Shown here: piece by piece, positions 1 through 8,114 of the stretch
Layout of the letters: each line of letters starts with the position of its first letter
Numbering within the stretch: position 1 is the first letter of the stretch
Assembly: GCA_021816155.1 (NCBI GenBank)
Contig: JAKAZA010000025.1
Span: 1 to 35,708 of the forward strand
DNA: 35,708 nt
Source of the DNA: Pseudomonadota bacterium
Lineage (GTDB): Bacteria; Pseudomonadota; Alphaproteobacteria; Caulobacterales; Caulobacteraceae
Direction of reading: 5' to 3'
Translations under genes and position numbers: made by a program
The notes under the pieces: model-generated
Seen by the model: only the letters and a program-made list of their open reading frames with translations
Told to the model about the DNA's origin: nothing
Databases searched by the model: none

Positions 1-1
1 T

Positions 2-1156
2 CGTTGTCTGATCGAGATCCCGTTGAACGATCCCAGCAAGGCGCCGCAGGTGGTCGCGGCGTTGAAAGCGGGCCAGGATCCTGAGACCGTCGCGAAATCG
101 GTGGGGGTCGAGGCGGTCACCTATACAAGCCAGCCGCAGTCGGCGGTCGCCGACCGCAAGGCGGCGGACGTGGCCTTCAAGATGACGCCCGGCGAGGTCG
201 CGGGTCCCGTCCAGGGTGACTTCAAGCCTGTGGTGATCAAGCTGATCAGCATCACGCCTGGCCAGCCCCCGGATCTGAACACCGCCAAGCCGCAGATCAT
301 CGCCGACCTGCAGATGCAGGAGGCGACCGACAAGGTGTACGACCTCACCCAGAAGTTCGAGGATCTGGTCCAGGGCGGGGCGTCGCTGCAGGACGCGGCT
401 GCGAAGCTCGGGCTGACAGTTCTCCAGGTCGGCCCGGTGACGGCGGACGGCAAGGATGTCAGCACTGGCCAGCCCGATCCCGCCGTGAGCCGCAAGCTCC
501 TGGCCTCGGCCTTCCAGCTTGCGAAAGGCGCAAGCAGCGACGGTGTGGAGCAGGATAGCGGCAAGGGTGAATACTTCTATGTGCGCGTCGACCAGGTGAC
601 GCCGCCGGGACCGCCGACTCTCGCCGAGCCTGGCGTGCGCGCGATGCTGACACAGGCCTACTTCCAGCAGGCGATCGTCGGTGCGCTCGAGAAGAAGGGC
701 GCCGACGCGCAAGCCGCGCTCGCCAAGGGCAAGACCATGGAGGCGGTCGCCGCCGTCTACGGCGCGCATGTCGCCCATCAAGTGGGGATGACCCGCGCGG
801 CGGCGCAGCAACTCGTGCAGACGCTCGGCCAGGATTTCCTGGCCGCGGTGTTCGACGCCAAGGTGGGCGCGACCTTCGTGGCCGGCTCCGATCCCCTGAA
901 GGGCTACGTGGTGGGCCGGCTCGACGCCATCCATCCGGCGGACCCCAAGCAGGCGGCGACGCTGCTGGACGCTCTCGGCGAGCGCAACGCACAGCGCTAT
1001 CTGCAGGGCATCGACGACGCGACCCGCCAGGCGGCGGTGCGCATGGTGAAACCGCGGACGAACCTCAAGCTTGCCCGCAGCGTGATGGGGATCGACGAGG
1101 CCATGGTGCGGCGCGCGACCAGCCCCCAGACAGGCGCTCCGCGGCCCGCCCAATGA
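2..1156 (+). CDS. ppiD: Peptidylprolyl isomerase PpiD-like protein, 5'-truncated by window edge
   Basis: The frame is open from the first bases of the window, so the N-terminus (expected membrane anchor, SurA_N-like region and start of the parvulin domain) lies outside. The first visible residues read IEIPLNDPSKAP, and a TTG at position 23 is only an internal codon. About 384 residues are visible. The segment near residues 30-75 (AFKMTPGEVAGPVQGDFKPVV) has the usual end of a parvulin domain, with the Gly-Glu-Val...Gly-Pro-Val-Gln pattern. The long alpha-helical remainder resembles the C-terminal chaperone part of PpiD/SurA_N proteins. The family is inner-membrane anchored and helps fold newly exported outer-membrane proteins in the periplasm. 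The stop lies 9 bases before trpE, so both are probably co-transcribed, and ppiD next to trp genes is common in alphaproteobacteria. The family call is firm; PpiD rather than a related SurA-type isomerase is inferred from context. Confidence 0.82.
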   Translation, partial: RCLIEIPLNDPSKAPQVVAALKAGQDPETVAKSVGVEAVTYTSQPQSAVADRKAADVAFKMTPGEVAGPVQGDFKPVVIKLISITPGQPPDLNTAKPQIIADLQMQEATDKVYDLTQKFEDLVQGGASLQDAAAKLGLTVLQVGPVTADGKDVSTGQPDPAVSRKLLASAFQLAKGASSDGVEQDSGKGEYFYVRVDQVTPPGPPTLAEPGVRAMLTQAYFQQAIVGALEKKGADAQAALAKGKTMEAVAAVYGAHVAHQVGMTRAAAQQLVQTLGQDFLAAVFDAKVGATFVAGSDPLKGYVVGRLDAIHPADPKQAATLLDALGERNAQRYLQGIDDATRQAAVRMVKPRTNLKLARSVMGIDEAMVRRATSPQTGAPRPAQ

Positions 1157-1165
1157 GTCGCGCCC

Positions 1166-2713
1166 GTGCCTGAGCCGCCGGGGTTCGAGCCCGCCAAGGA
1201 GGTCTTCGTCCGCGCCTACGAGGCGGGGCGCGCGCAGGTTGTCGTGCATCGTCTGGTCGACGATCTGGAGACGCCGGTCTCGGCCTACCTGAAGGTGGCG
1301 CACGGGCAGCCGTACAGCTTCCTGTTCGAATCGGTCGAAGGCGGCGCCTGGCGCGGGCGCTACTCGGCCCTCGTGATGGCGCCGGACCTGGTGTGGCGAT
1401 GCCAGGGCGGAGTCGCGGAGACAGCCGAAGGCGACGACATCGCAGCCGGCCGCTTCCACGCCGACGGCGAAGGCGCGCTCGAGTCGCTACGCGACCTCGT
1501 CGCCCGTTCGCGCCTCGAGCTGCCGCCCGGCCTGCCGCCGATGGCCGCCGGAATCTTCGGCGTGATCGGCTACGACATGATCCGCCTGGTCGAGAAGCTG
1601 CCGCACGTGAACCCCGATCCGCTGGGGCTGCCGGATAGCGTGCTCATCCGCCCGTCGGTCGTCGCCGTGTTCGACGGCATCGCGCAGGAGATACTGCTCG
1701 TCACCACGGTTCGGCCCGCCTCCAGCGCTTCGGCCGATGCCGCCTACGCCGCGGCGCGCACCCGCCTGCAGCGTGTGATCGACGCGCTCGCCCGTCCCCT
1801 GCCCCCCGCCGGCCCTCGACCGGCGCCGCAACCGGACGCCCTCGCCTCGCCCGTCTCCAAGGAGGCGTACGGCGAGATCGTCGAGAAGGCGAAGGAGTAC
1901 ATCCGCGCCGGCGACATCTTCCAGGTGGTGCCCAGTCATCGGTTCCGCGCGCCGTTTCCGTTCGACCCCTTCGCGCTCTATCGGTCGCTGCGCCGCACCA
2001 ATCCCTCGCCCTTCCTCTATTTCCTGAACTATCCGGAGTTTCAGCTGGTCGGCTCCTCGCCAGAGATCCTCGTGCGCCTGCGCGGCGGCAAGATCACCAT
2101 CCGCCCGATCGCCGGCACGCGACGCCGCGGCGCCACGCCCGAAGAGGACGCCCGGATGGAGGCCGAGCTGATCGCGGATCCCAAGGAGCACGCCGAGCAC
2201 CTGATGCTGCTCGACCTCGGACGCAACGACGTGGGTCGCGTCGCCATGCTGGGCCAGTCGGGCCGCAACGTTCCGTCGGAACGGCGGCGGAGCCCGCACG
2301 TGCGGGTCACCGCCAGCTTTTTCGTCGAGCGCTACAGCCACGTGATGCATCTCGTGTCCAACGTCGAAGGCGACGCGCCGGAGGGCCTGGACCCGGTGGA
2401 CGTGGTGATGTCGGCGTTGCCGGCTGGCACGCTTTCGGGCGCGCCCAAGGTGCGGGCGATGGAGATCATCGACGAACTGGAGAGCGAGAAGCGCGGCGTC
2501 GCCTACGCCGGCGCCGTGGGCTATTTCGGCGCCGATGGCTCGGTCGACACCTGCATCGTGCTCCGGACGGCGCTCTTCAAGGACGGAATGATGTATGTTC
2601 AGGCTGGCGGGGGCGTGGTCGCGGACTCCGACCCGGTGGCCGAGTACGAGGAAACCGTCCACAAGGCCGGCGCGCTCCGGGACGCGGCGGTGGAGGCCTG
2701 GCGCTTCGCCTGA
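1166..2713 (+). CDS. trpE: Anthranilate synthase component I
   Basis: TrpE converts chorismate and ammonia (from the TrpG glutaminase) to anthranilate, the first step of tryptophan synthesis. The 515-residue product starts at GTG. The N-terminal domain has FES near residues 54-56, matching the LLES element of the tryptophan feedback site. The C-terminal chorismate-binding domain shows GDIFQVVPS, PIAGTRRRG, LLDLGRNDVGRV, VERYSHVMH, LPAGTLSGAPK and the terminal GGGVVADSDP block, all in the usual order. One oddity: between GRNDVGRV and VRVTASFFVERYSH, about residues 357-376, there is a basic stretch (QSGRNVPSERRRSPH) that is absent or much shorter in most TrpE proteins, while the reading frame is kept on both sides. 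No obvious ribosome-binding site precedes the GTG, so translation may be coupled to the upstream gene 9 bases away. trpG and trpD follow only after a 1.7 kb interruption on the other strand. Confidence 0.96.
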   Translation: MPEPPGFEPAKEVFVRAYEAGRAQVVVHRLVDDLETPVSAYLKVAHGQPYSFLFESVEGGAWRGRYSALVMAPDLVWRCQGGVAETAEGDDIAAGRFHADGEGALESLRDLVARSRLELPPGLPPMAAGIFGVIGYDMIRLVEKLPHVNPDPLGLPDSVLIRPSVVAVFDGIAQEILLVTTVRPASSASADAAYAAARTRLQRVIDALARPLPPAGPRPAPQPDALASPVSKEAYGEIVEKAKEYIRAGDIFQVVPSHRFRAPFPFDPFALYRSLRRTNPSPFLYFLNYPEFQLVGSSPEILVRLRGGKITIRPIAGTRRRGATPEEDARMEAELIADPKEHAEHLMLLDLGRNDVGRVAMLGQSGRNVPSERRRSPHVRVTASFFVERYSHVMHLVSNVEGDAPEGLDPVDVVMSALPAGTLSGAPKVRAMEIIDELESEKRGVAYAGAVGYFGADGSVDTCIVLRTALFKDGMMYVQAGGGVVADSDPVAEYEETVHKAGALRDAAVEAWRFA

Positions 2714-2716
2714 ACG

Positions 2717-4060
2717 TCACGTCCCCGTGGCGTGCTCGTGCTGCGGCTCGTATCGCCACGCATGCGAAAGGGCGTGATAGAGCGGCTCGTCCATGAGGAG
2801 GCTCGACCCCCACCGGGCGACCAGCGACGCCAGCATGAGCGGTCCCACGAGGCCGGGCTCGCGGGTCATCTCCATCAGGATCACCGCGCTCGTAAGCGGC
2901 GCTTGGACCACCCCTGAAAGGTAGCTCGCCATCCCTAGCACGACGGCGTCGCGCCCGGCGATAGGAAGGCCAATCCGCGCGAACGCCGCGCCGAGCCCGG
3001 CGCCGGCGGCCAGTGACGGCGAGAAAAGGCCGCCTGGCGCGCCGCAGACGGCGGCGGCGAGATTCGCCACGAACTTCCAGAGCGCGAAGGTCATTCCCCG
3101 GCCCGGATGATCGCGCAGCAACGACTTCGCCTCGTCGTAGCCGGCGCCGAAGGTAAGGCCTCCCGAGCCGAGGGCGACGGCCGCCGCCACGACGCCGCAC
3201 AGCGTCGCGAACAGCACCGGGTGCGCCCGACGCCATCGCGAGAACGGGTTGGACTCGGGGCCCATCAAATAGGCGATCGCCTTGGCGAACACGCCGCCGA
3301 AGATCCCCCCGGAAAGGCCGATCACCGGCGAGAGGAGCCACGCCGCCAGCAGCGTGTCCTTGCCGGTGCTGACGCCGAAATATGCGTAGTCGCCCTGGAG
3401 GGCGTAGGACGTGAAGCCGGCGATCACCACCACCATGATGACGGTGGCGTGGGTCTGCTTCTCGAAGCCCTTCGCCAGCTCCTCCACCGCGAAGACCACC
3501 CCTGCGATCGGGGTGTTGAAGGCGGCGGCGACGCCCGCCGCGCCGCCGGCCAGGATCAGCGCGCGCCGGCCCGGTCCACCCTTCAGGCCGCGGGTCAGGG
3601 AGCGCACGATGCCGGCCGCCACCTGCACGGTAGGCCCCTCGCGGCCGATCGACGCCCCGAAGATGTATAGGCCGAGCGCCAGCACGACCTTCCAGATCGC
3701 CGTCTTCAGCGTCACGCGTTGCCCGCCCCAGCGCCCCTTCCAGCGCTGCTCGGCCGCCGCGATCACCTGCGGGATGCCGCTGCCCGACGACTCGGGCGCG
3801 AAGCGCAGCGTCAGCCATGCCGCCAGGCCGAAGCCCACCGGCATCAGGATCAGCATCAGCGGCCCGTTCCAGGCGTAGAGGCGCTCGTGGGCGGCCATCG
3901 CGACATTGCTCATCCACGCGAAAGCGGCGGCGGCCGCGCCGGCGAGGATCGAGACGGCGGTGACAATCGCCAGCCGCTTGACGCGGCGCGCATAGAGCCG
4001 CGCGCGCAGCAACGGGCGCCGTCTCAGCCTGTACGATTGCGACGAACGAAGAGAAGCCAT
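2717..4060 (-). CDS. ClC family chloride channel/antiporter
   Basis: This is a polytopic membrane protein of the ClC family, which moves chloride across the inner membrane either as a channel or in exchange for protons. From ATG at 4060 it has 447 residues; an in-frame GTG at 4078 would add six, and neither has a strong ribosome-binding site. The three selectivity signatures are present in order: GSGIP (about 93-97), GREGP (about 139-143, containing the gating glutamate) and GGLFSP (about 343-348). The pore tyrosine is in EPLYHAL near the C-terminus. FAVEE near residue 194 carries a glutamate at the place of the intracellular proton glutamate of E. coli ClcA, which favours a Cl-/H+ exchanger. 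It ends without a CBS domain. It converges on trpE with 3 bases between stops and splits trpE from trpG. The family is certain; transport mode and role (acid tolerance, for example) are inference. Confidence 0.93.
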   Translation of the reverse strand: MASLRSSQSYRLRRRPLLRARLYARRVKRLAIVTAVSILAGAAAAAFAWMSNVAMAAHERLYAWNGPLMLILMPVGFGLAAWLTLRFAPESSGSGIPQVIAAAEQRWKGRWGGQRVTLKTAIWKVVLALGLYIFGASIGREGPTVQVAAGIVRSLTRGLKGGPGRRALILAGGAAGVAAAFNTPIAGVVFAVEELAKGFEKQTHATVIMVVVIAGFTSYALQGDYAYFGVSTGKDTLLAAWLLSPVIGLSGGIFGGVFAKAIAYLMGPESNPFSRWRRAHPVLFATLCGVVAAAVALGSGGLTFGAGYDEAKSLLRDHPGRGMTFALWKFVANLAAAVCGAPGGLFSPSLAAGAGLGAAFARIGLPIAGRDAVVLGMASYLSGVVQAPLTSAVILMEMTREPGLVGPLMLASLVARWGSSLLMDEPLYHALSHAWRYEPQHEHATGT

Positions 4061-4126
4061 GCTAGGCCGTAGGCTCACGGCGGATCACAAACAACCACAA
4101 GGCTCCTGTTTGGAGAGGCGCTCTCG

Positions 4127-4300
4127 CTAGCGCGGCCAGGGCGTCGGCATCAACACCACAGTCATCGCCAGGCCGAGCGCGCTCAGGGTGAAGAACACCG
4201 CGGCGGCCGCGACTCCGCTCAGGCCCTCGGCCTGCGGCGGCGACAGCAACATGGATCGCGCCTGGCGAAGGCGCGCCGGATCGAGACGTGAATCAGCCAT
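4127..4300 (-). CDS. Small single-pass membrane protein, unknown function
   Basis: This short reading frame encodes 57 residues from ATG at 4300 to TAG at 4127. The first half is hydrophilic and begins [15 protein letters not shown]. The second half has one clear hydrophobic helix, about residues 29-51 ([20 protein letters not shown]), followed by a short Pro-rich tail ending TPWPR. The arrangement suggests a single-pass inner-membrane peptide. A weak purine stretch (GCGAGG, then GCAGG) lies upstream of the ATG. It sits between the ClC gene and trpG and points away from trpG, 66 bases before the ClC start, so it could be transcribed with the transporter. I recognise no family. The regular hydrophilic-then-hydrophobic layout and the lack of a competing frame support a real gene, but conservation has not been tested. 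Confidence 0.55.
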   Translation of the reverse strand: MADSRLDPARLRQARSMLLSPPQAEGLSGVAAAAVFFTLSALGLAMTVVLMPTPWPR

Positions 4301-4374
4301 TGCCTGCGCAACCTCGCGCTGACTGGGGAGCGGCGCAAGGCGCAGAAAGGCGTTCCCGCCGGCGCTGTCGCCGG

Positions 4375-4382
4375 GCTAGAAC
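4375..4382 (+). promoter_or_regulatory. Probable -10 element of the trpGDC promoter
   Basis: The octamer GCTAGAAC fits the Caulobacter housekeeping -10 consensus GCTANAWC exactly and lies 24 bases before the trpG start, leaving a short leader. I see no good TTGACG-like -35 at the usual spacing upstream. It is plausible because trpG follows an opposite-strand gene and so needs its own promoter. No leader peptide or attenuator fits in the short 5' region. Confidence 0.4.
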
Positions 4383-4405
4383 GCGCATCCTCAAGGACGC
4401 GCCGC

Positions 4406-4996
4406 ATGATCCTCGTCATCGATAACTACGACAGCTTCACGTACAACCTCGTCCACTATCTGAACGAGCTGGGCGCGGAGACGGTGGTGCGCCGCAACGA
4501 CGCGCTCAGCGTCGCCGACGCCATCGGCATGCGGCCGGAGGCGATCGTGCTGTCACCGGGGCCGTGCACGCCCAATGAAGCGGGAATCTGCCTGTCGCTG
4601 ATCTCGGCGGCGCCTCGCGACCTGCCGATCCTCGGCGTGTGCCTCGGCCACCAATCGATCGGTCAGGCGCTGGGCGGAGAGGTGGTCCGCGCCAAGACGC
4701 TCATGCACGGCAAGACGAGCCCCATCCACCACGCCAGCCAGGGCGTCTTCGCCGGCCTGCCGAACCCGTTCACCGCAACGCGCTACCATAGCCTCTCGGT
4801 GAAGCGCGAGACGCTGCCGCCGGAGCTCGAGATCACCGCGTGGACCGACGACGGGGAGATCATGGGGATCGCACACCGCTCGCGACCGCTCTTCGGCGTC
4901 CAGTTCCACCCCGAGAGCATCGCCACTGAAGGCGGGCGCCAACTGTTGGCCAACTTCCTCGACCTGGCCGGCGTCAAACGTCTCGAGGACGCCTAG
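4406..4996 (+). CDS. trpG: Anthranilate synthase component II (glutamine amidotransferase)
   Basis: TrpG is the class I glutaminase subunit that supplies ammonia to TrpE. The 196-residue protein starts [14 protein letters not shown], the hallmark N-terminus of TrpG/PabA proteins. The nucleophile is Cys79 in [10 protein letters not shown], and the His-Glu pair is His168/Glu170 in GVQFHPESI, so the catalytic triad is complete. The oxyanion-type PGPCTP motif is at 51-56. The gene is not fused to trpE, unlike in many Rhizobiales. An AAGGA stretch about nine bases before the ATG is a good ribosome-binding site. trpD follows 7 bases after the stop. Because no separate pabA is visible here, the subunit may also serve aminodeoxychorismate synthase, as some bacterial TrpG proteins do; that is only a possibility. 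Confidence 0.96.
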   Translation: MILVIDNYDSFTYNLVHYLNELGAETVVRRNDALSVADAIGMRPEAIVLSPGPCTPNEAGICLSLISAAPRDLPILGVCLGHQSIGQALGGEVVRAKTLMHGKTSPIHHASQGVFAGLPNPFTATRYHSLSVKRETLPPELEITAWTDDGEIMGIAHRSRPLFGVQFHPESIATEGGRQLLANFLDLAGVKRLEDA

Positions 4997-5003
4997 GCTC
5001 CTC

Positions 5004-6020
5004 ATGTCCGACGCGTTCAAGCCGCTCCTCGCCAAGCTCGCCGACGGGATGACGCTCAGCGAAGAGGACGCCGAGACCTTCTTCGCCGCGGCGCTGCGCG
5101 GCGAACCGACGCCCGCGCAGGTGGCCGCCGCCGTCACCGCGATGCGCCTGCGCGGCGAGACAGTCGGCGAGATCACCGCCTGCGCCAGGGCCATGCGGCG
5201 GGCCGCGATCACGCTGCATCATCCCCACCAAGTGATCGATGTCTGCGGAACCGGCGGCGACGGGACTCACACCTTCAACATCTCGACCGCGGTGGCGCTT
5301 GTGGCCGCCGGAGCCGGCCTGAAGGTGGCCAAGCACGGCAACCGGGCCATCTCCTCGCGGTCCGGCGGCGCCGACGTCCTGACCGCGCTCGGCGTGAACA
5401 TCGCTGCGAACCTCGACCAGCAGCGCCGCGCGCTCGACGCCGCCGGCGTCTGCTTCCTGTTCGCCCCGGCCCATAACGCAGCGATGCGACACGTGTTGCC
5501 GATCCGCCAGGAGCTCGGCTTCCGCACCGTGTTCAATCTTCTTGGCCCTCTGGCCAACCCCGCGGGCGCGCAGCGGCAACTACTGGGCGTCTACGACTCG
5601 CGATGGGTCGAGCCGGTGGCGCGCGTCCTCGGCGCCTTGGGCGCCGAGCGGGCGTGGGTGGTCCATGGCGAAGGCCTCGACGAGATGACCACAACCGGTG
5701 CGACACAGGTCGCCGAGTGGCGCAACGGCGGCGTGCGGCTCTTCAACGTAACGCCCGAGGCGGTCGGGTTGCCGCGCGCGGCGCTCGCCGACCTCACCGG
5801 CGGCGATCCGCAAGCCAATGCGGAAGCGATCCGGCGCCTGCTGGCGGGCGAACGCGGGCCTTACCGCGACATCGTGCTGCTCAATGCTGCGGCCGCGCTG
5901 CTAGTCGGCGAGCGGGCCGAGACGTTGCGCGACGGCGTGGCTGCGGCCGCCGCGGCCATTGACGAGGGGCGCGCGGCCGCGGCCCTGGCGACGCTGATCG
6001 CAGCGACGAACGCACCATGA
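5004..6020 (+). CDS. trpD: Anthranilate phosphoribosyltransferase
   Basis: TrpD joins anthranilate to phosphoribosyl pyrophosphate, the second step of tryptophan synthesis, in the cytoplasm. The 338-residue length is typical. The phosphoribosyl pyrophosphate and Mg-binding loop appears as [15 protein letters not shown] at 81-95, and the [17 protein letters not shown] block follows at 110-125, containing the anthranilate/PRPP contacts. The start ATG is 7 bases after the trpG stop. The final codons overlap trpC by 4 bases (ATGA), so trpG-trpD-trpC are almost certainly one translationally linked operon. Nothing unusual is seen. Confidence 0.97.
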   Translation: MSDAFKPLLAKLADGMTLSEEDAETFFAAALRGEPTPAQVAAAVTAMRLRGETVGEITACARAMRRAAITLHHPHQVIDVCGTGGDGTHTFNISTAVALVAAGAGLKVAKHGNRAISSRSGGADVLTALGVNIAANLDQQRRALDAAGVCFLFAPAHNAAMRHVLPIRQELGFRTVFNLLGPLANPAGAQRQLLGVYDSRWVEPVARVLGALGAERAWVVHGEGLDEMTTTGATQVAEWRNGGVRLFNVTPEAVGLPRAALADLTGGDPQANAEAIRRLLAGERGPYRDIVLLNAAAALLVGERAETLRDGVAAAAAAIDEGRAAAALATLIAATNAP

Positions 6021-6805
6021 ACGACATCCTCGAGAGGATCGCGGACTACAAGCGCGACGAGGTCGCGAGCCTGCGGCGCGCCGAGAGCCAGGACGCCGTG
6101 GAGGCCCGCGCCAGATCGGCAGATCGGCCGCGAGGCTTCATGGCGGCGCTCGAGCGCGCGGCCGCGCCCGGCCGTCTCGCCCTGATCGCGGAGATCAAGA
6201 AGGCCTCGCCCTCGAAGGGGTTGATCCGGGCCGATTTCGACCCGCCCGAGTTGGCCCGGGCATACCAAGCGGGTGGCGCGGCGTGCCTCTCGGTGCTGAC
6301 CGATGCGCCCAGCTTCCAGGGCGCCGACGTCTATCTTGGCGCCGCGCGGGACGCATCCACGCTGCCGGCGCTGCGCAAGGACTTCCTCGTCAACCCGTGG
6401 CAGGTCGCGCAGTCGCGCGCCCTCGGCGCCGACGCCATCCTCGTCATCCTCGCGATAAGCGACGACGCACTCGCTGCTGAGCTGCTGGCCGAGGCCGAGC
6501 GGTTCGGGATGGACGCGCTGGTCGAAGCGCACGACGAGGCCGAGGTCGATCGCGCGGTCCGCCTTGGCGCACGGCTGATCGGCGTCAACAACCGCAACCT
6601 TCGCAACTTCGTCACCGACCTGGCGGTGACGGAGCGTCTGGCGGCGCGGGTTCCGAGCGACCGGCTCCTGGTCACCGAGAGCGGCATCGTGAGCACCGCC
6701 GACGTCGCACGTCTCTCCGCCGCCGGCGCCAGGGCCATGCTGGTTGGCGAGAGCCTGATGCGCCACGCCGACGTCGAGGTCGCGACCCGCGTGCTGCTCG
6801 GCTGA
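6017..6805 (+). CDS. trpC: Indole-3-glycerol phosphate synthase
   Basis: TrpC closes the ring of carboxyphenylamino-deoxyribulose phosphate to give indole-3-glycerol phosphate. The protein has 262 residues and forms a single (beta/alpha)8 barrel, with no fused TrpF domain. Catalytic features are visible: [11 protein letters not shown] (Glu59, Lys61), LRKDF (Lys121), LVEAH (Glu170), GVNNRNL at 189-195 and VTESGI late in the barrel. Start ATG overlaps the trpD stop by 4 bases. It is the last gene of the trpGDC unit; the next gene (alcohol dehydrogenase) faces it on the other strand 93 bases away. In many alphaproteobacteria moaC and moeA follow here; they are absent. Confidence 0.97.
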   Translation: MNDILERIADYKRDEVASLRRAESQDAVEARARSADRPRGFMAALERAAAPGRLALIAEIKKASPSKGLIRADFDPPELARAYQAGGAACLSVLTDAPSFQGADVYLGAARDASTLPALRKDFLVNPWQVAQSRALGADAILVILAISDDALAAELLAEAERFGMDALVEAHDEAEVDRAVRLGARLIGVNNRNLRNFVTDLAVTERLAARVPSDRLLVTESGIVSTADVARLSAAGARAMLVGESLMRHADVEVATRVLLG

Positions 6806-6871
6806 GCCCGGTCCATGAGGCGCCAACCTATGCGCCACCCGGTTGCGAGCGGCCGGTCTATCGCGCCGCGG

Positions 6872-6896
6872 CGCCCCCGAACCCGACGCCGGGGCG
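6872..6896. terminator. Possible bidirectional hairpin between trpC and the dehydrogenase
   Basis: A GC-rich inverted repeat, CGCCCC at 6872-6877 and GGGGCG at 6891-6896, lies between two converging genes. A terminator is expected here, but the stem is only 6 base pairs, the loop is 13 bases and there is no T-run on either strand. If it acts, Rho would probably be needed. Confidence 0.22.
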
Positions 6897-6898
6897 TG

Positions 6899-7882
6899 CT
6901 AAGGAACCAGCACCGCGGCGCCTGTGAGGCGTCCTGAACGCATGTCGGCGAGAGCGTCGTTGGCCGCCTCGAGCGGATAGAGCGTCACCAGGGTCCGCAC
7001 GCCAGCCTCAGGCGCGACAGCCAGGAACTCGTGCGCGTCCTTGCGGGTCAAGTTGGCGACCGACACCACCTCACGCTCGCCCCAGAGTATCTCATACGGG
7101 AACGATGGGATGTCGCTCATGTGGATCCCGCCGCAGACGACGCGACCGCCCTTGCCGACCGCGCGCAGAGCAGCAGGCACAAGCTCGCCGGCGGGGGCGT
7201 AGACGATGGCCGCGTCGAGCGGCGCGGGCGGCGCCTCGTCCGAGCCGCCGACCCAGTGGGCGCCCAGTCTCCGCGCGAAATCCTGCGCCGCGCCGTCGCC
7301 CGGCCGCGTGAAGACGAAGAGCTGACGCCCCTGCCACCTCGCCACCTGCGCGATGATGTGGCCCGCCGCGCCGAAACCGTAGATCCCGAGCCGCTTCCCG
7401 GCGCCAGCGAAGACAAGGCTGCGCCAGCCGATCAGGCCCGCGCAGAGCAACGGGGCCTGGTCCGCCGGGGTCCCAGCGGCGGCCAGAGGGTAGGCGAATC
7501 GCGCGTCGACGATCGCATGCGTGGCGAACCCGCCATCGCGCGTGTAGCCGGTGAACTCAGGCGTGTCGCAGAGGTTCTCGCGGCCGCTGCGGCAGAACGC
7601 GCAGACGCCGCAGGTTCGGCCAAGCCAGCCGACGCCAACCCGTTCGCCGACCGCCAGCGAGACGCCCTCCCCGACCGAATCGACCACGCCGACGATCTCA
7701 TGACCCGGAATGATCGGCGTGCGAACGTTTGCGAGCTCCCCGTCGACGACGTGAAGGTCGGTGCGGCAGACCCCGCACGCCAGGACGCTCAGTCGAGCCT
7801 CGCCCGCGCCCGGAAGCCGGTCCGGGCGGTCCAGCAGCCGCAGCGGCCGCCCTACCTCCGTCAGGATCATAGCCCTCATCAT
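6899..7882 (-). CDS. Zinc-dependent alcohol dehydrogenase
   Basis: This is a medium-chain, zinc-binding NAD(P)-dependent alcohol dehydrogenase that interconverts an alcohol and an aldehyde. From the ATG at 7882 it has 327 residues; the start is fixed by a strong GGAGGAGA ribosome-binding site 4 bases upstream. The catalytic zinc ligands are Cys39 (GVCRTD), His61-Glu62 (PGHE) and Cys147 (LLCAGL). The structural zinc site is complete with Cys91, Cys94, Cys97 and Cys105. The Rossmann loop is YGFGAAGH at 168-175. The sequence style (GYTRDGGFATH; short, about 330 residues) matches the AdhA-like family that oxidises simple primary alcohols or reduces aldehydes, but the substrate cannot be read from sequence. 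It runs opposite to lexA, with 232 bases between the two start codons. Its place between trpC and lexA is not where the family usually sits. Confidence 0.93.
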   Translation of the reverse strand: MMRAMILTEVGRPLRLLDRPDRLPGAGEARLSVLACGVCRTDLHVVDGELANVRTPIIPGHEIVGVVDSVGEGVSLAVGERVGVGWLGRTCGVCAFCRSGRENLCDTPEFTGYTRDGGFATHAIVDARFAYPLAAAGTPADQAPLLCAGLIGWRSLVFAGAGKRLGIYGFGAAGHIIAQVARWQGRQLFVFTRPGDGAAQDFARRLGAHWVGGSDEAPPAPLDAAIVYAPAGELVPAALRAVGKGGRVVCGGIHMSDIPSFPYEILWGEREVVSVANLTRKDAHEFLAVAPEAGVRTLVTLYPLEAANDALADMRSGRLTGAAVLVP

Positions 7883-8023
7883 CGCGTCTCCTCCGGCACG
7901 TGGGGATAGGTTCCGCGCAGCCGACTCGGCTTCAGGACGTCCCGGCGCGAGTCGCCGCAATGACCACGATCAAACCTCCACGCGGCCCGCCACCTTCCTG
8001 ATTTCACTGCGGATTCCGTTCAC

Positions 8024-8050
8024 TTGACTTTAATCAGGAACACCTAGAGA
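8024..8050 (+). promoter_or_regulatory. lexA promoter (-35/-10)
   Basis: TTGACTT at 8024-8030 and CCTAGAGA at 8043-8050, separated by 12 bases, fit the Caulobacter housekeeping promoter pattern (TTGACGS, 10-14 bases, GCTANAWC), with a perfect TTGAC and a CTANA core. Start of transcription would be near 8057, about 58 bases before the lexA ATG. The -10 lies inside the SOS box. Confidence 0.6.
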
Positions 8051-8052
8051 AC
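8038..8052 (-). promoter_or_regulatory. LexA operator (SOS box, GTTC-N7-GTTC)
   Basis: On the plus strand the sequence reads GAAC, 7 bases, GAAC, which on the minus strand is exactly GTTC-N7-GTTC, the direct-repeat SOS operator of alphaproteobacteria. It covers the presumed lexA -10 element and so would block RNA polymerase, giving the familiar negative autoregulation of lexA. Only one copy is seen in this intergenic region; it might also influence the divergent dehydrogenase, whose start is 156 bases away. Confidence 0.88.
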
Positions 8053-8114
8053 ATCCGCAAGCGTTTTTGATTTGTTCCGGCGCGCGGCGTCGGAAGCATC
8101 CCGAGGCGGACGAT

